Origin: an uncultured Lachnospiraceae bacterium
GTDB lineage: Bacteria > Bacillota > Clostridia > Lachnospirales > Lachnospiraceae
Direction: 5' to 3'
Assembly: GCA_910584915.1 (NCBI GenBank)
Contig: CAJUDM010000003.1
Coordinates: 62,001 to 126,000 of the forward strand
Length of the DNA stretch: 64,000 nucleotides
Shown here: positions 36,228-45,195 of the stretch, piece after piece
How the letters are laid out: every line of letters starts with the position of its first letter
Numbering within the stretch: position 1 is the stretch's first letter
Translations under genes and position numbers: made by a program
Notes under the pieces: model-generated
Databases searched by the model: none
What the model saw: the letters and a program-made list of their open reading frames with translations, nothing else
Told to the model about the DNA's origin: nothing

Positions 36228-36256
36228 TTGACTTAAAAGTGCGGGACGAATATAAT
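36228..36256 (+). promoter_or_regulatory. Strong sigma-A promoter
   Basis: TTGACT (36228-36233), a 17-base spacer and TATAAT (36251-36256) drive the PatB-type gene. A leader of about 170 bases follows; nothing further was identified in it. Confidence 0.8.
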
Positions 36257-36430
36257 GTAGCTTATATATATTGATAAAAGCGGACTGCTTCGGCACACAA
36301 ACGGGAAACTGCTTACGAAGCAGCTGTTTATCTGTGTGAGCCGCCCCGGGAGATTCGGGAAATGCCGGCGGGAAAGGGCTTCGCGGATCTGGTTTTTGTG
36401 CCGGGAAGAAAGAAAGGGGATAACTGTTCT

Positions 36431-37603
36431 ATGAAATATGATTTTGACACACAGATAAACCGCAGGGGTACGGGTTCCCTGAAATGGGATGTGAGTGAGA
36501 GCGAACTCCCGATGTGGGTGGCAGACATGGATTTTCAGGCGGCGCCCGAGATCCTGAAGGCGGTTCGGAGGCGGGCGGAGCATGGAATATTTGGCTACAG
36601 CGTGATCCCGGGAGAATGGAATAAAAGTTATGTAAACTGGTGGAAGAGGCGGTATGATTTTGCGATGGAGGAGGACTGGCTGATCTTCTGTACAGGGATC
36701 GTTCCGGCGCTTTCCAGCATCGTGCGAAAGCTGACGACACCGGGTGAAAAGGTGCTGATCCAGCCGCCGGTCTACAATATGTTCTTTCATTCCATTGCCA
36801 ACAACGGCAGGATCATACTGGAAAACCCGCTGAAATATGATGGGGAGGCGTATGAGATGGACTTTGAGGATCTGGAGGAAAAACTTGCCGATCCACAGAC
36901 GACATTGATGATATTATGTAACCCTCACAACCCGGTGGGCAGGATCTGGAGCAGGGAGGAACTGGCAAAAGTCGGGGAACTGTGCAAAAAATATCATGTG
37001 ACGGTGGTCTCCGATGAGATTCACTGCGACCTGACGAGCCCGGGGCGCAGTTATGTTCCGTTTGCCTCTGTCTCCGATGAGTGCAGGGATAACTGTGTTA
37101 TCTGTATGGCGCCGACCAAGACATTCAATCTGGCGGGCTTACAGACCGCGGCGGTGGCGGTCCCCGATCCTGTCCTCCGGCATAAGGTGCGGCGGGGACT
37201 TAATACGGATGAAGTGTCGGGGGCGAACTGCTTTGCCGTGGATGCCGCGATTGCGGCATATACGGAGGGCGGTCCGTGGCTGGATCAACTGAGGGAATAT
37301 GTACAGGAAAACAAAAAAGTAACCGAACGGTTTCTGGAGAAGGAGATCCCGCAGATCAAGGCGGTTTGCTCCGAGGCGACTTATCTGATGTGGCTGGACT
37401 GCAGAGAGCTGCGAAACGGCGGAGCGGGATTTGCAGAATACCTGCGGGAGCAGACAGGACTGTTTGTGTCGAAGGGAGAACAGTACGGGAAGAGCGGGGA
37501 AGGTTTTCTGCGTGTGAATGCGGCGTGCCCGAGGAGCGTCCTGGAGGACGGGTTGAGGCGGCTTGCCGAAGGGGCGGCGGCTTATGAGAAAGAGTTTCAG
37601 TAA
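36431..37603 (+). CDS. PatB/MalY-type PLP C-S lyase (cystathionine beta-lyase-like)
   Basis: 390-residue fold-type I PLP enzyme of the MalY/PatB group, which cleaves C-S bonds of cystathionine or cysteine conjugates, or acts as an aminotransferase. Seen: LPMWVADMDFQ near the N-terminus, CNPHNPVGRIW, SDEIHCDL, and the PLP Lys in APTKTFNLAGL. The start at 36431 has AAAGGGG upstream; earlier in-frame ATG 36362 is unlikely. The downstream FGGY kinase gene follows after 31 bases. Confidence 0.9.
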   Translation: MKYDFDTQINRRGTGSLKWDVSESELPMWVADMDFQAAPEILKAVRRRAEHGIFGYSVIPGEWNKSYVNWWKRRYDFAMEEDWLIFCTGIVPALSSIVRKLTTPGEKVLIQPPVYNMFFHSIANNGRIILENPLKYDGEAYEMDFEDLEEKLADPQTTLMILCNPHNPVGRIWSREELAKVGELCKKYHVTVVSDEIHCDLTSPGRSYVPFASVSDECRDNCVICMAPTKTFNLAGLQTAAVAVPDPVLRHKVRRGLNTDEVSGANCFAVDAAIAAYTEGGPWLDQLREYVQENKKVTERFLEKEIPQIKAVCSEATYLMWLDCRELRNGGAGFAEYLREQTGLFVSKGEQYGKSGEGFLRVNAACPRSVLEDGLRRLAEGAAAYEKEFQ

Positions 37604-37634
37604 AAAATACAATAAAGCAAAAGGGGGGCGGCAA

Positions 37635-39047
37635 ATGAGGGCGTTAGGACTGGATATTGGAACAACAACGATCAGCGCGGTGGTCGTAAAGGCGGATGAG
37701 AGAGAGATCGAGAAGGCGTATACCATCTCAAATGACAGTTTTATGCAGACTGATCTTTCGTGGGAGAAGGTTCAGGAGCCGGAGGCTATTATGCAGAAGG
37801 TATTCCGGCTTTTGGATGAGATTTTTGAGTGTTACGGGGATATCGGTATGATCGGGCTCACCGGACAGATGCACGGCATCGTCTATCTGGATCGGGACGG
37901 GAGACATATCAGCCCGCTCTACACCTGGCAGGACGGCAGGGGAAATATGCCGCTGGGAGATGTCTCACTCGGCAGTCCTCTTTCGGAAAAAATTCAGACA
38001 GAGCGCATCCGGCAAAAGGAACTTTTGTCAAAAGAGGAGAGAAGCGTCTGCGAGATACTGGAGAAGGAGTATGGCGTGAAAGCCCACACCGGCTACGGAC
38101 TGATCACACATCTTTATAACAGCAGGAAGAATCTTGTGCCTGATGGGGCTGTCAGGGTGTGCACGATCATGGACTATCTGGGGATGCGGCTGACAGGGAG
38201 GAAGGCACCGCTTATGCACAGCAGCAATGCGGCAAGCCTGGGGCTGTATGATGCCGAGAAGGGCTGTTTTATGACAGATGTGCTGCGGGTGGCAGGGGCT
38301 GATCCCTCGATCCTGCCGGAAGTGACGGAAGGATTTACCGCTATCGGCAAGTACCGCGGCGTTTCGGTGAGTGTGGCGATCGGTGATAATCAGGCGAGCT
38401 TTCTGGGATCGGTGGAGAACGCGTCCGACTCGATCCTGGTGAATATGGGAACGGGCGGCCAGATATCGGTGCTGTCAGATACTTATTTTACGGCAAAAGG
38501 GATAGAGGCGAGGCCCTTTGCGGCGGGCCATTATCTTCTGGCGGGATCATCCCTCTGCGGCGGCAGGGCGTATGCGCTGCTGGAGGGCTTTTTCAGAAGT
38601 TATGCGGAGGCGGCAGGGATAAGCGGTGTGGATCACTATGCGGTGATGGCGAAGCTTCTTGGGGAAGAGCCATTGGGCGATGCGTTGAAAGTGAACACCG
38701 CATTCTCCGGCACGAGAGAGAAACCGGAAAAGAGGGGTTCCGTCAAAAACATCGGAACCGGGAATTTTACGCCGCAGGCGCTGATCAGAGGCGTGCTCGA
38801 GGGTATGGCGGATGAACTTTATAAGATGTATAAAAAAATTGAGAAGGGACTGACTTCTCCCAGGAGCAGAATGGTCGCCTCCGGCAACGGTATCCGGAAA
38901 AATGTGCATCTGCAGCGGATCATGAGTGAAAAGTTCGGTATGAGCCTGGAACTTGCGAAACGGGAAGAGGAGGCGGCATATGGCGCCGCGGTTTCCGGGA
39001 TGATCGCGGCCGGGGAAGTGACGCTTGAGGAAGCTGTGGGTGTCTGA
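37635..39047 (+). CDS. FGGY-family carbohydrate kinase
   Basis: 470-residue sugar kinase of the FGGY family. N-terminal phosphate motif LGLDIGTTTISAVVV (4-18), GLTGQMHGIVYLDRDG with LYTWQD near the sugar site, and C-terminal ATP motifs NMGTGGQISVL and VASGNGIRKN. The GQMHG/TWQD pattern is shared by xylulokinase- and sedoheptulokinase-like members, so the substrate is not fixed; it may serve the rare-sugar locus downstream. The start at 37635 has a G-rich ribosome site (AAAGGGGGGC). Confidence 0.87.
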   Translation: MRALGLDIGTTTISAVVVKADEREIEKAYTISNDSFMQTDLSWEKVQEPEAIMQKVFRLLDEIFECYGDIGMIGLTGQMHGIVYLDRDGRHISPLYTWQDGRGNMPLGDVSLGSPLSEKIQTERIRQKELLSKEERSVCEILEKEYGVKAHTGYGLITHLYNSRKNLVPDGAVRVCTIMDYLGMRLTGRKAPLMHSSNAASLGLYDAEKGCFMTDVLRVAGADPSILPEVTEGFTAIGKYRGVSVSVAIGDNQASFLGSVENASDSILVNMGTGGQISVLSDTYFTAKGIEARPFAAGHYLLAGSSLCGGRAYALLEGFFRSYAEAAGISGVDHYAVMAKLLGEEPLGDALKVNTAFSGTREKPEKRGSVKNIGTGNFTPQALIRGVLEGMADELYKMYKKIEKGLTSPRSRMVASGNGIRKNVHLQRIMSEKFGMSLELAKREEEAAYGAAVSGMIAAGEVTLEEAVGV

Positions 39048-39079
39048 AAAAAAGCCTTTTACGGGCGTGGAAAATAAAG

Positions 39080-39109
39080 TTGTCATAATCTGGAAACCTG
39101 TGCTAAAAT
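39080..39109 (+). promoter_or_regulatory. Promoter of the LacI gene
   Basis: TTGTCA (39080-39085), an 18-base spacer, TAAAAT (39104-39109). The palindrome-like GGGTTACCC (39129-39137) sits just before the start codon and resembles part of the operators at 40390, hinting at autoregulation. Confidence 0.5.
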
Positions 39110-39141
39110 GAGAGAGAAAATGAGTAAAGGGTTACCCAGAT

Positions 39142-40140
39142 ATGAAGAACGAGAATTTATCAATCAAAGAAGTTGCAAGGCTGGCGGGGACTTCCGTCGC
39201 CACAGTGTCGAGAGTGATCAACCAGAACGGCAGGTTTTCCAAGGAGACGGAAAAGCGTGTCAGGGAAGTCATTGAAAAGTATAATTACCGCCCGAATGAG
39301 TTGGCAAGGAGCCTCAGGGTGGATAAGGCGCAGGTGGTAGGGGTGATCATACCGGATATCACACAGGAATTTTTTGCCCACATAGCGAGGGAGATAGAGG
39401 TGGATCTGCTGAAACAGGGCTATATGGCGATCATCTGTGACACGAATGAGAGCGTGGAACTGGAGAAGCAGTATATCGAGATGCTGAAAGCTATGCGGGT
39501 AGGCGGGATCATCTATGTCAGCGGTGACCAGAAGATAGAGCCGATCAGGGATATCCCGGCGGTCTACGTGGACAGGAAGCCGGAGTTTGTGGAGGAGGAT
39601 AAGGGGTCCTGCTTTATCGGCTGCGATAATTACCAGGGAGGCTATCTTGCGACAGAGAGACTGATAAAGGCAGGCAGGAAGAACATCGCGGTCGTTCTGC
39701 ACGCCAAAACGATCGCGACGCAGGACAGGCGTCTGCATGGTTACAGACAGGCGCTTCATGACAACGGCATTCTTTTTTCGGACAGGCTGGTTTATAAGGT
39801 GGAGACTGTCGGGATGGAGCAGGGGTATCAGATATCGCGGGAAATCTGGGAGAGTAAGGAGCGTGCGGACGGTATTTTTTACTCTTCGGATATTCTGGCG
39901 ATCGGCGGCCTGCAGTATTTTCATGAACAGGGTGTGAATGTGCCGGAGGAAGTGTCGGTGATCGGAATAGACGATATTCCGCTGAGTGCGAGAGTCACAC
40001 CGGCGCTTACAACAGTCAGGCAGGATTATTTAAAGTTCGGAAGCCTGGCGGCAGAAGCCATTATCAAGATGATGAGAGGAGATCAGGAGAAGAGGACTTA
40101 TATATTGAGTATGGAGTTGATTGAGAGGGAGACGGTATAG
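39142..40140 (+). CDS. LacI-family transcriptional regulator
   Basis: 332-residue LacI/GalR regulator. HTH at the N-terminus (SIKEVARLAGTSVATVSRVI), hinge helix region (ELARSLR) and a periplasmic-binding-type effector domain with VVGVIIPDITQEFFAHIAR and IGIDDIPLSARVTPALTTVR. It probably represses the rare-sugar importer operon starting at 40490 through the operators at 40388-40433. Ends in its own terminator, so it is transcribed separately from the operon. Confidence 0.93.
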   Translation: MKNENLSIKEVARLAGTSVATVSRVINQNGRFSKETEKRVREVIEKYNYRPNELARSLRVDKAQVVGVIIPDITQEFFAHIAREIEVDLLKQGYMAIICDTNESVELEKQYIEMLKAMRVGGIIYVSGDQKIEPIRDIPAVYVDRKPEFVEEDKGSCFIGCDNYQGGYLATERLIKAGRKNIAVVLHAKTIATQDRRLHGYRQALHDNGILFSDRLVYKVETVGMEQGYQISREIWESKERADGIFYSSDILAIGGLQYFHEQGVNVPEEVSVIGIDDIPLSARVTPALTTVRQDYLKFGSLAAEAIIKMMRGDQEKRTYILSMELIERETV

Positions 40141-40157
40141 AATAATTTTGAAGATGA

Positions 40158-40206
40158 GAAAAAAGCCATGGTGTGGTCTGGAAAAACAGATGATGCCATG
40201 GTTTTT
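40158..40206 (+). terminator. Intrinsic terminator after the LacI gene
   Basis: CATGGTGTGGTCTG (40167-40180) pairs with CAGATGATGCCATG (40187-40200) with G-T pairs and one mismatch, loop GAAAAA, followed by GTTTTTAATTTT. The leading A-run lets it act in reverse too. Confidence 0.8.
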
Positions 40207-40374
40207 AATTTTATGAAACAACCTGTAAAATTTGTTGTTTTCAGAGTGGGGATGCCAATTAAAATATATAACAACGAAACCAGATTAAATAAACTATAAA
40301 CTGACAAAAGAAACAAAAACAAAAGTCATCTTTTGTATAGAATTAATAAAAATGGATAAAATTTAGAAATTATA

Positions 40375-40433
40375 TTGACAAAATAATGGGTAATCGGTTA
40401 CTCTATAAATGCAGTGAGCAATCGATTACTCAG
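40375..40433 (+). promoter_or_regulatory. Promoter with tandem LacI-type operators
   Basis: TTGACA at 40375-40380 starts the promoter. Two similar palindromes follow: GTAATCGGTTAC (40390-40401) and GAGCAATCGATTACTC (40416-40431). The first overlaps the likely -10 region, the second the start of transcription, an arrangement suited to repression by the LacI-family protein next door. The AT-rich stretch 40207-40374 upstream holds nothing else that I recognise. Confidence 0.7.
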
Positions 40434-40489
40434 ATGGATAAGGTTAGGATCAGGAATAACACAGTCATATTTGAGAAAGGAAGAAAAAA

Positions 40490-41512
40490 ATGAAAAAGTA
40501 TTTGGCAGCGATATTGACATTTATTATGTTGGCGGGCGTGATGTCCGGTTGTGGCAGTGCAGACCAGCTTTCCGCTGAAGAGCCGGAAGTGCAGGAGGAA
40601 ACAGAGGGAGTACAGGAAGAGCCTGCAGAAAGCAGTGAAGAGGCAGGGGGAGGCAGTATTAAAATTGGTATGACCACTATGGGACAGGCATCCTTCTGGG
40701 ATGCAGTTGCATCGGGGGTACGTGAAGTGATGAAGGATGGCGATGAGCTGATCTTTGTTGAGGGGGAGCATGGAAATGCGGCAGGTCAGGTAAACATAGT
40801 GGAGGATTTTATCACTCAGGAATGTGATGTGGTTCTTTTCAACCCCGTAGATGCGGATGCGGCAAGTTCCTGCCTGGACTTACTTGAGGATGCGGGAATT
40901 CCGGTCATTGTATTTGATTCTCCCTGTACGGATATGTCTACAGTCGAAAGTTTTTGTGCTACAGATAATCATGCGGCAGGCGCATTGGTAGCCGACTTTA
41001 TGATGGAAGAACATCCGGAAGGAGGAACAGTTGCAGTATTGGTATATGAGTCCGCTGCCGCATGCGTAGCAAGAGTGGAAGGCTTTAAAGAACGGCTTGC
41101 CTCTAATGACAAATGGACAATCGTTACGGAACTGGACGGCGGGAATACTACTGATGCTGCGCTTCCGGTAGCGGAGGATATTATTTCCGCGTATCCCGAC
41201 CTGACCTGTATTTTCAGCGGAAACGATGAGATGGCGCTTGGCGCTTACAGTGCTATCACAGGTGCTGATCTGCAGATCGGGCTGTATAGTATAAACGGCG
41301 GACCGGAGGCAAAGGCGAAAATGATGGAGGATGGAGAAGAAGGCGTATGGCGTGCAACAGGTGCACAGTCTCCTATCGGTGTCGGAAGAAAGAGTATGGA
41401 ACTGGCATATGATTATCTGGATGGCAAGGAAATTGAAGAGGAATATCTGATAGACGCTTTTATCATCTGTCCTGCCAATATAGAAGAGTATGGAAAAGAG
41501 GAATGGCAGTAA
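40490..41512 (+). CDS. Sugar ABC transporter substrate-binding lipoprotein (RbsB/AlsB-like)
   Basis: 340-residue CUT2-type binding protein, lipid-anchored (lipobox MSGC), acidic linker, then a Peripla_BP_4 domain with IGMTTMGQASFWDAVASGV, FNPVDADAASSCL, VFDSPCT and IFSGNDEMALGA. Family members bind pentoses and hexoses such as ribose, allose, galactose or autoinducer-2. The neighbours (psicose-type epimerase, AlsK-like kinase) point to allose, allulose or a related sugar. First gene of the operon. Confidence 0.92.
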   Translation: MKKYLAAILTFIMLAGVMSGCGSADQLSAEEPEVQEETEGVQEEPAESSEEAGGGSIKIGMTTMGQASFWDAVASGVREVMKDGDELIFVEGEHGNAAGQVNIVEDFITQECDVVLFNPVDADAASSCLDLLEDAGIPVIVFDSPCTDMSTVESFCATDNHAAGALVADFMMEEHPEGGTVAVLVYESAAACVARVEGFKERLASNDKWTIVTELDGGNTTDAALPVAEDIISAYPDLTCIFSGNDEMALGAYSAITGADLQIGLYSINGGPEAKAKMMEDGEEGVWRATGAQSPIGVGRKSMELAYDYLDGKEIEEEYLIDAFIICPANIEEYGKEEWQ

Positions 41513-41564
41513 AGAGTGCGGTCAAAGAATTGCTTCAGACCGGAGATTGTTTATAGAGCGGAGT

Positions 41565-41592
41565 GAAGGGCGGTTTGTTTCTGCCGCCTTTC
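41565..41592 (+). promoter_or_regulatory. Intercistronic hairpin
   Basis: GAAGGGCGG (41565-41573) pairs with CCGCCTTTC (41584-41592) between the binding-protein and ATPase genes. It could protect or truncate the message so that the binding protein is made in excess. Confidence 0.5.
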
Positions 41593-41617
41593 CGGATAAT
41601 TTGGAGGCTGTGAGTAT

Positions 41618-43123
41618 ATGAACGCGCTTTTAGAAATGAAGAATATTTCCAAAAGTTTTTCAAAAAACAGGGTGTTGGAGGATGTTAATTTCCAGGTTCA
41701 GGCGGGGGAAGTACATGCTCTGCTTGGCGAAAATGGAGCGGGAAAATCTACTCTGATAAAGATTATGGGAGGTATTTACCCCTGTGATTCAGGGCAGATA
41801 CTGATTGATGGAGAATTATGTACTTTTTCAAATGCACAGGAGGCTCAGGCGAAAGGGATCAGCATTATACATCAGGAGTTGATGTTGATGCCGCATTTGA
41901 GTATTGCGGAAAATATTTTTATGGGACGTGAATTACATACCAGAGCGGGTTTTCTGGATATCCGGGAGCAGGAGCGAAGGACACAGGAACTCTTAGATGA
42001 TTTTGAAATGGGTTTCAGCGCCGGTACGCGTCTTGATAATCTGACGATCGCTCAGCAGCAGATGGTGGAGATCATCAGGGCAATATCATTTCAGGCAAAG
42101 ATCATTGCAATGGATGAGCCTACTTCATCGTTGTCCGAACGGGAATCGGAAAGGCTTTTTGAATTGATCAGAAGCCTGAAGGAAAAAAATGTGGGAATTA
42201 TCCTGATCAGCCACAGACTGAATGATATCTTTGCTCTTTCAGATCGTGTGACTGTACTGAGGGATGGTATTTGTACAGGTACACGTGAGATTCAGGGGAC
42301 GAGCAATGATGAACTCATCCGTCTCATGGTAGGTAGGGATATCGCACAGTATTATGCTGCGGGACAGGGCAGAAAAAGAAGTGAAACTGTTGTAATGTCC
42401 GTTCGCAATCTGTCGGACGGGAGGTTGGCAAAAGATGTAAGTTTTGATCTGAAAAAAGGGGAGATTCTTGGAGTGTCCGGCCTTGTGGGAGCAGGCAGGA
42501 GCGAGATGCTGCAATGTATATTTGGCCTCAGTAAACGGAAAAGCGGAAGCGTCGTGATCAACGGGAGAGAGACGGTATTTCATACGCCGAAGGATGCGAT
42601 AGAGGGCGGACTGGGGTATGTCTGCGAGGACAGAAAAAAGCAGGGATTATTTTTGAAACAGAGTGTCTGCTTTAATATAACTGTCAATGTGTTGGAGTCT
42701 TTTATGAAGCCAATGAGATATCTGAGCAGAGCGGAAAACGAACTGGCTGAAAGCTATGTAAAGAAGCTGGCGGCAAAAGTGACAGGAATATCACAGACCA
42801 CCGGAACTCTGAGCGGAGGAAACCAACAGAAGGTATTGATCAGCCGCTGGCTGGCGAGTACAACGGATATTTTGCTTTTGGATGAACCCACCAGAGGTGT
42901 TGATGTGGCTACAAAACAGGATATCTATCAATTGATCGGAGAACTGGCTGTTCAGGGGATTTCAATTGTATTTGTATCTTCGGAGCTGACGGAGCTGTTA
43001 AATGTGTGTGATAGGATCATGGTAATGTCTAACGGCAAGACTACGGGAACATTGATGCGGGGTGAATTTTCACAGGAAGAGATCATGCGTCTGGCAACGA
43101 GGGAGTTTCGTGGTAATGGCTGA
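41618..43123 (+). CDS. Sugar ABC transporter ATPase, double domain (RbsA-like)
   Basis: 501-residue CUT2 ATPase with two nucleotide-binding domains. The first has Walker A GENGAGKST, signature LTIAQQQMVE and Walker B AMDEPTSSL. The second has the degenerate Walker A VGAGRSEM typical of this family, signature LSGGNQQKV and Walker B LLDEPTRGVD. It powers the permease at 43197. AT-richer codon use than the genes upstream of 39 kb. Confidence 0.93.
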   Translation: MNALLEMKNISKSFSKNRVLEDVNFQVQAGEVHALLGENGAGKSTLIKIMGGIYPCDSGQILIDGELCTFSNAQEAQAKGISIIHQELMLMPHLSIAENIFMGRELHTRAGFLDIREQERRTQELLDDFEMGFSAGTRLDNLTIAQQQMVEIIRAISFQAKIIAMDEPTSSLSERESERLFELIRSLKEKNVGIILISHRLNDIFALSDRVTVLRDGICTGTREIQGTSNDELIRLMVGRDIAQYYAAGQGRKRSETVVMSVRNLSDGRLAKDVSFDLKKGEILGVSGLVGAGRSEMLQCIFGLSKRKSGSVVINGRETVFHTPKDAIEGGLGYVCEDRKKQGLFLKQSVCFNITVNVLESFMKPMRYLSRAENELAESYVKKLAAKVTGISQTTGTLSGGNQQKVLISRWLASTTDILLLDEPTRGVDVATKQDIYQLIGELAVQGISIVFVSSELTELLNVCDRIMVMSNGKTTGTLMRGEFSQEEIMRLATREFRGNG

Positions 43124-43196
43124 ATAACAGAATGCCTGTAAGTGAGATTTTTCATATGAGTTTGTGTCCGGATGGAACGAAAGGAATAGATATAAC

Positions 43197-44177
43197 ATGG
43201 ATGATAAAAGAAAAAAGGCAATCATGAAAAATTCAAATTTAAAGGATCTGCTGGGAGTCATAGTGGCATTTTTGGCGGTTTTTTTGCTGCTGTCGGTGCT
43301 GCCTCAGACATCAAGCAAATTTCTGACAACAACGAACCTGTTCAATGTGGCAAGGCAGATAACTGTAAATATCATACTGGCATGCGGCCTCACCATGGCG
43401 ATCATAGTCGGCGGCATTGATCTGTCAGTGGGATCCATTATCGCGGTTGCGGGATGCCTTACAAGCGGATTGCTGACAAACAATGGAATGAGTGTCGGAA
43501 TTTCCATACTGGCAGGACTTCTATCGGGAGTATTGTTGGGTGCTTTTAACGGAACTGTCATTGCAGGAACGACCATTCCGCCATTTATCACAACTCTGGG
43601 AACAATGTATATAGGAAGAGGGATTGCGAGGCTGTATACGGACTGTAAAACGATATTGGTAGATGACAAGATTTTTGCGTATATCGGAAAAGGGCAGATA
43701 TTTGGTTTTATTCCGATTCAGATCATCTATATTGTGATCATCTGTCTGTTCGCCTGGCTGATCTTGAACAGGACACAGTTTGGGCGGCATATCTATGCGA
43801 TCGGCGACAATGAGCAGGCGGCAGTCTATACAGGCATCAATGTGAAGAAAACAAAATTTCTGGTGTATACACTGACCGGATTTTTTGCGGCGACAGCCGG
43901 TATTCTTACAGCGGCGAGGACGGGATCAGGCCTGTTCAGCGCAGGTGAAGGGTATGAGATGGATGCCATTGCAGCTGTTGTGCTGGGAGGCACCAGCATG
44001 ACAGGAGGGGTAGGGAGGCTTTCCGGTTCCATTATCGGAGCCATGATCATTGGCATTTTGAGTAATGGTATGAATCTGATGGGATTTAATTCATCATGGC
44101 AGTATGTAGTAAAGGGCGTTGTATTACTGTTGGCAGTGCTTCTTGATTATTTCAGAAAAAGGGAAGCAAATGTATAA
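43197..44177 (+). CDS. Sugar ABC transporter permease (RbsC-like)
   Basis: 326-residue CUT2 permease with eight to ten helices. Family motifs: CGLTMAIIVGGIDLSVGS, GTMYIGRGIARL, IYAIGDNEQAAVYTGINVK and VLGGTSMTGGVGRLSGS. The start at 43197 has AAAGGA 11 bases upstream. It works with the binding protein and the double ATPase as a complete importer. Confidence 0.93.
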   Translation: MDDKRKKAIMKNSNLKDLLGVIVAFLAVFLLLSVLPQTSSKFLTTTNLFNVARQITVNIILACGLTMAIIVGGIDLSVGSIIAVAGCLTSGLLTNNGMSVGISILAGLLSGVLLGAFNGTVIAGTTIPPFITTLGTMYIGRGIARLYTDCKTILVDDKIFAYIGKGQIFGFIPIQIIYIVIICLFAWLILNRTQFGRHIYAIGDNEQAAVYTGINVKKTKFLVYTLTGFFAATAGILTAARTGSGLFSAGEGYEMDAIAAVVLGGTSMTGGVGRLSGSIIGAMIIGILSNGMNLMGFNSSWQYVVKGVVLLLAVLLDYFRKREANV

Positions 44178-44201
44178 AAATGATTCAGGAGGTTAAAGAG
44201 T

Positions 44202-45140
44202 ATGAAGAAAAAAGTTTTGTTAGATTTTGATATTGGGACGGAGATCGATGATGCGATAGCGCTTGCGTATTTGCTGGCAAACCCGGACTGCGAACTTGTG
44301 GGAATCACTACATCCTGCGGAGAAGCTGTAAAAAGGGCGGAGATGGCAAGTATGCTGTGCAAGATGGCAGGAAAGGACATTCCGATCCATCCCGGATGTG
44401 AGGATCCCATCTTTATTCCCCAGATGGAAACGACGGCGCCGCAGACCCGGGTACTGGAACGCTGGGAACATGATACCGGATATGAGAGATACAGCGCAGT
44501 GCCATTCATGCAGAGGGTAATCCGGGAAAATCCGGGAGAGATCACATTGATAGCGACTGCCCCCATGACTAATCTGGGAGTATTGTTTACGATGGATCCG
44601 GAACTGCCGGAACTCCTGGAGGGATTGTTCCTGTTGTGTGGTTCACCTACACATCATCGATACGATGTGGTTACAGAGACGTTGAGCGCTATGGAGAGGG
44701 ATGATATTGTCCGCGTTCTGGCGAGTCAGGGGATTTTGGAGAATAATTCAATTATTGATCCTCATGCGACAAGTATTGTCTATCGGGCGAAGTGCAGGAA
44801 CCATGTGAACATTGGAAATAATGTTTCAAGCCGCGTAACTATGACACCCGAGCAGGCAGAGGCCGCTTTTAAACATCCGATCCTTCAGGCTGTTATGGCG
44901 ATAGCGAAAGAGTGGTTTAAAGATGAGGCAAGAGTCTCGTTTCATGATGCGGTTGCTGCTGCATGCATTTTCCATGATGATATCTGCACATATAAAAGGG
45001 GATATCTGTCCTGTGAAATGGATAGTAAGCTGTTGGCAGGCATGACTGTATTCCGTGAAGATCCTGAGGGACCGCACAAAGTTGGCTGGACTATTGATGA
45101 GAATAAATTTTTTGAACATTTGTTTGAAGTGTTTGAATAA
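44202..45140 (+). CDS. Nucleoside hydrolase family protein (IUNH-like)
   Basis: 312-residue N-ribohydrolase-like enzyme that would split N-glycosidic bonds of nucleosides. The Ca2+-site motif DFDIGTEIDDAIAL (about 8-21) is present; a later ENNSIIDPHATS segment keeps the Glu, Asn and Asp positions of the ribose site, and FHDAVAA near residue 248 supplies the last conserved Asp. It follows the permease by 24 bases and precedes a ketose 3-epimerase. An IUNH enzyme in a hexose operon suggests that the imported compound is a nucleoside-like glycoside, or that the enzyme has a changed substrate. Confidence 0.88.
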   Translation: MKKKVLLDFDIGTEIDDAIALAYLLANPDCELVGITTSCGEAVKRAEMASMLCKMAGKDIPIHPGCEDPIFIPQMETTAPQTRVLERWEHDTGYERYSAVPFMQRVIRENPGEITLIATAPMTNLGVLFTMDPELPELLEGLFLLCGSPTHHRYDVVTETLSAMERDDIVRVLASQGILENNSIIDPHATSIVYRAKCRNHVNIGNNVSSRVTMTPEQAEAAFKHPILQAVMAIAKEWFKDEARVSFHDAVAAACIFHDDICTYKRGYLSCEMDSKLLAGMTVFREDPEGPHKVGWTIDENKFFEHLFEVFE

Positions 45141-45195
45141 GGCTGCATCATATTTTATTATCCTGTTAAATGCTTTTGAAAGGAAAGGAATAATT

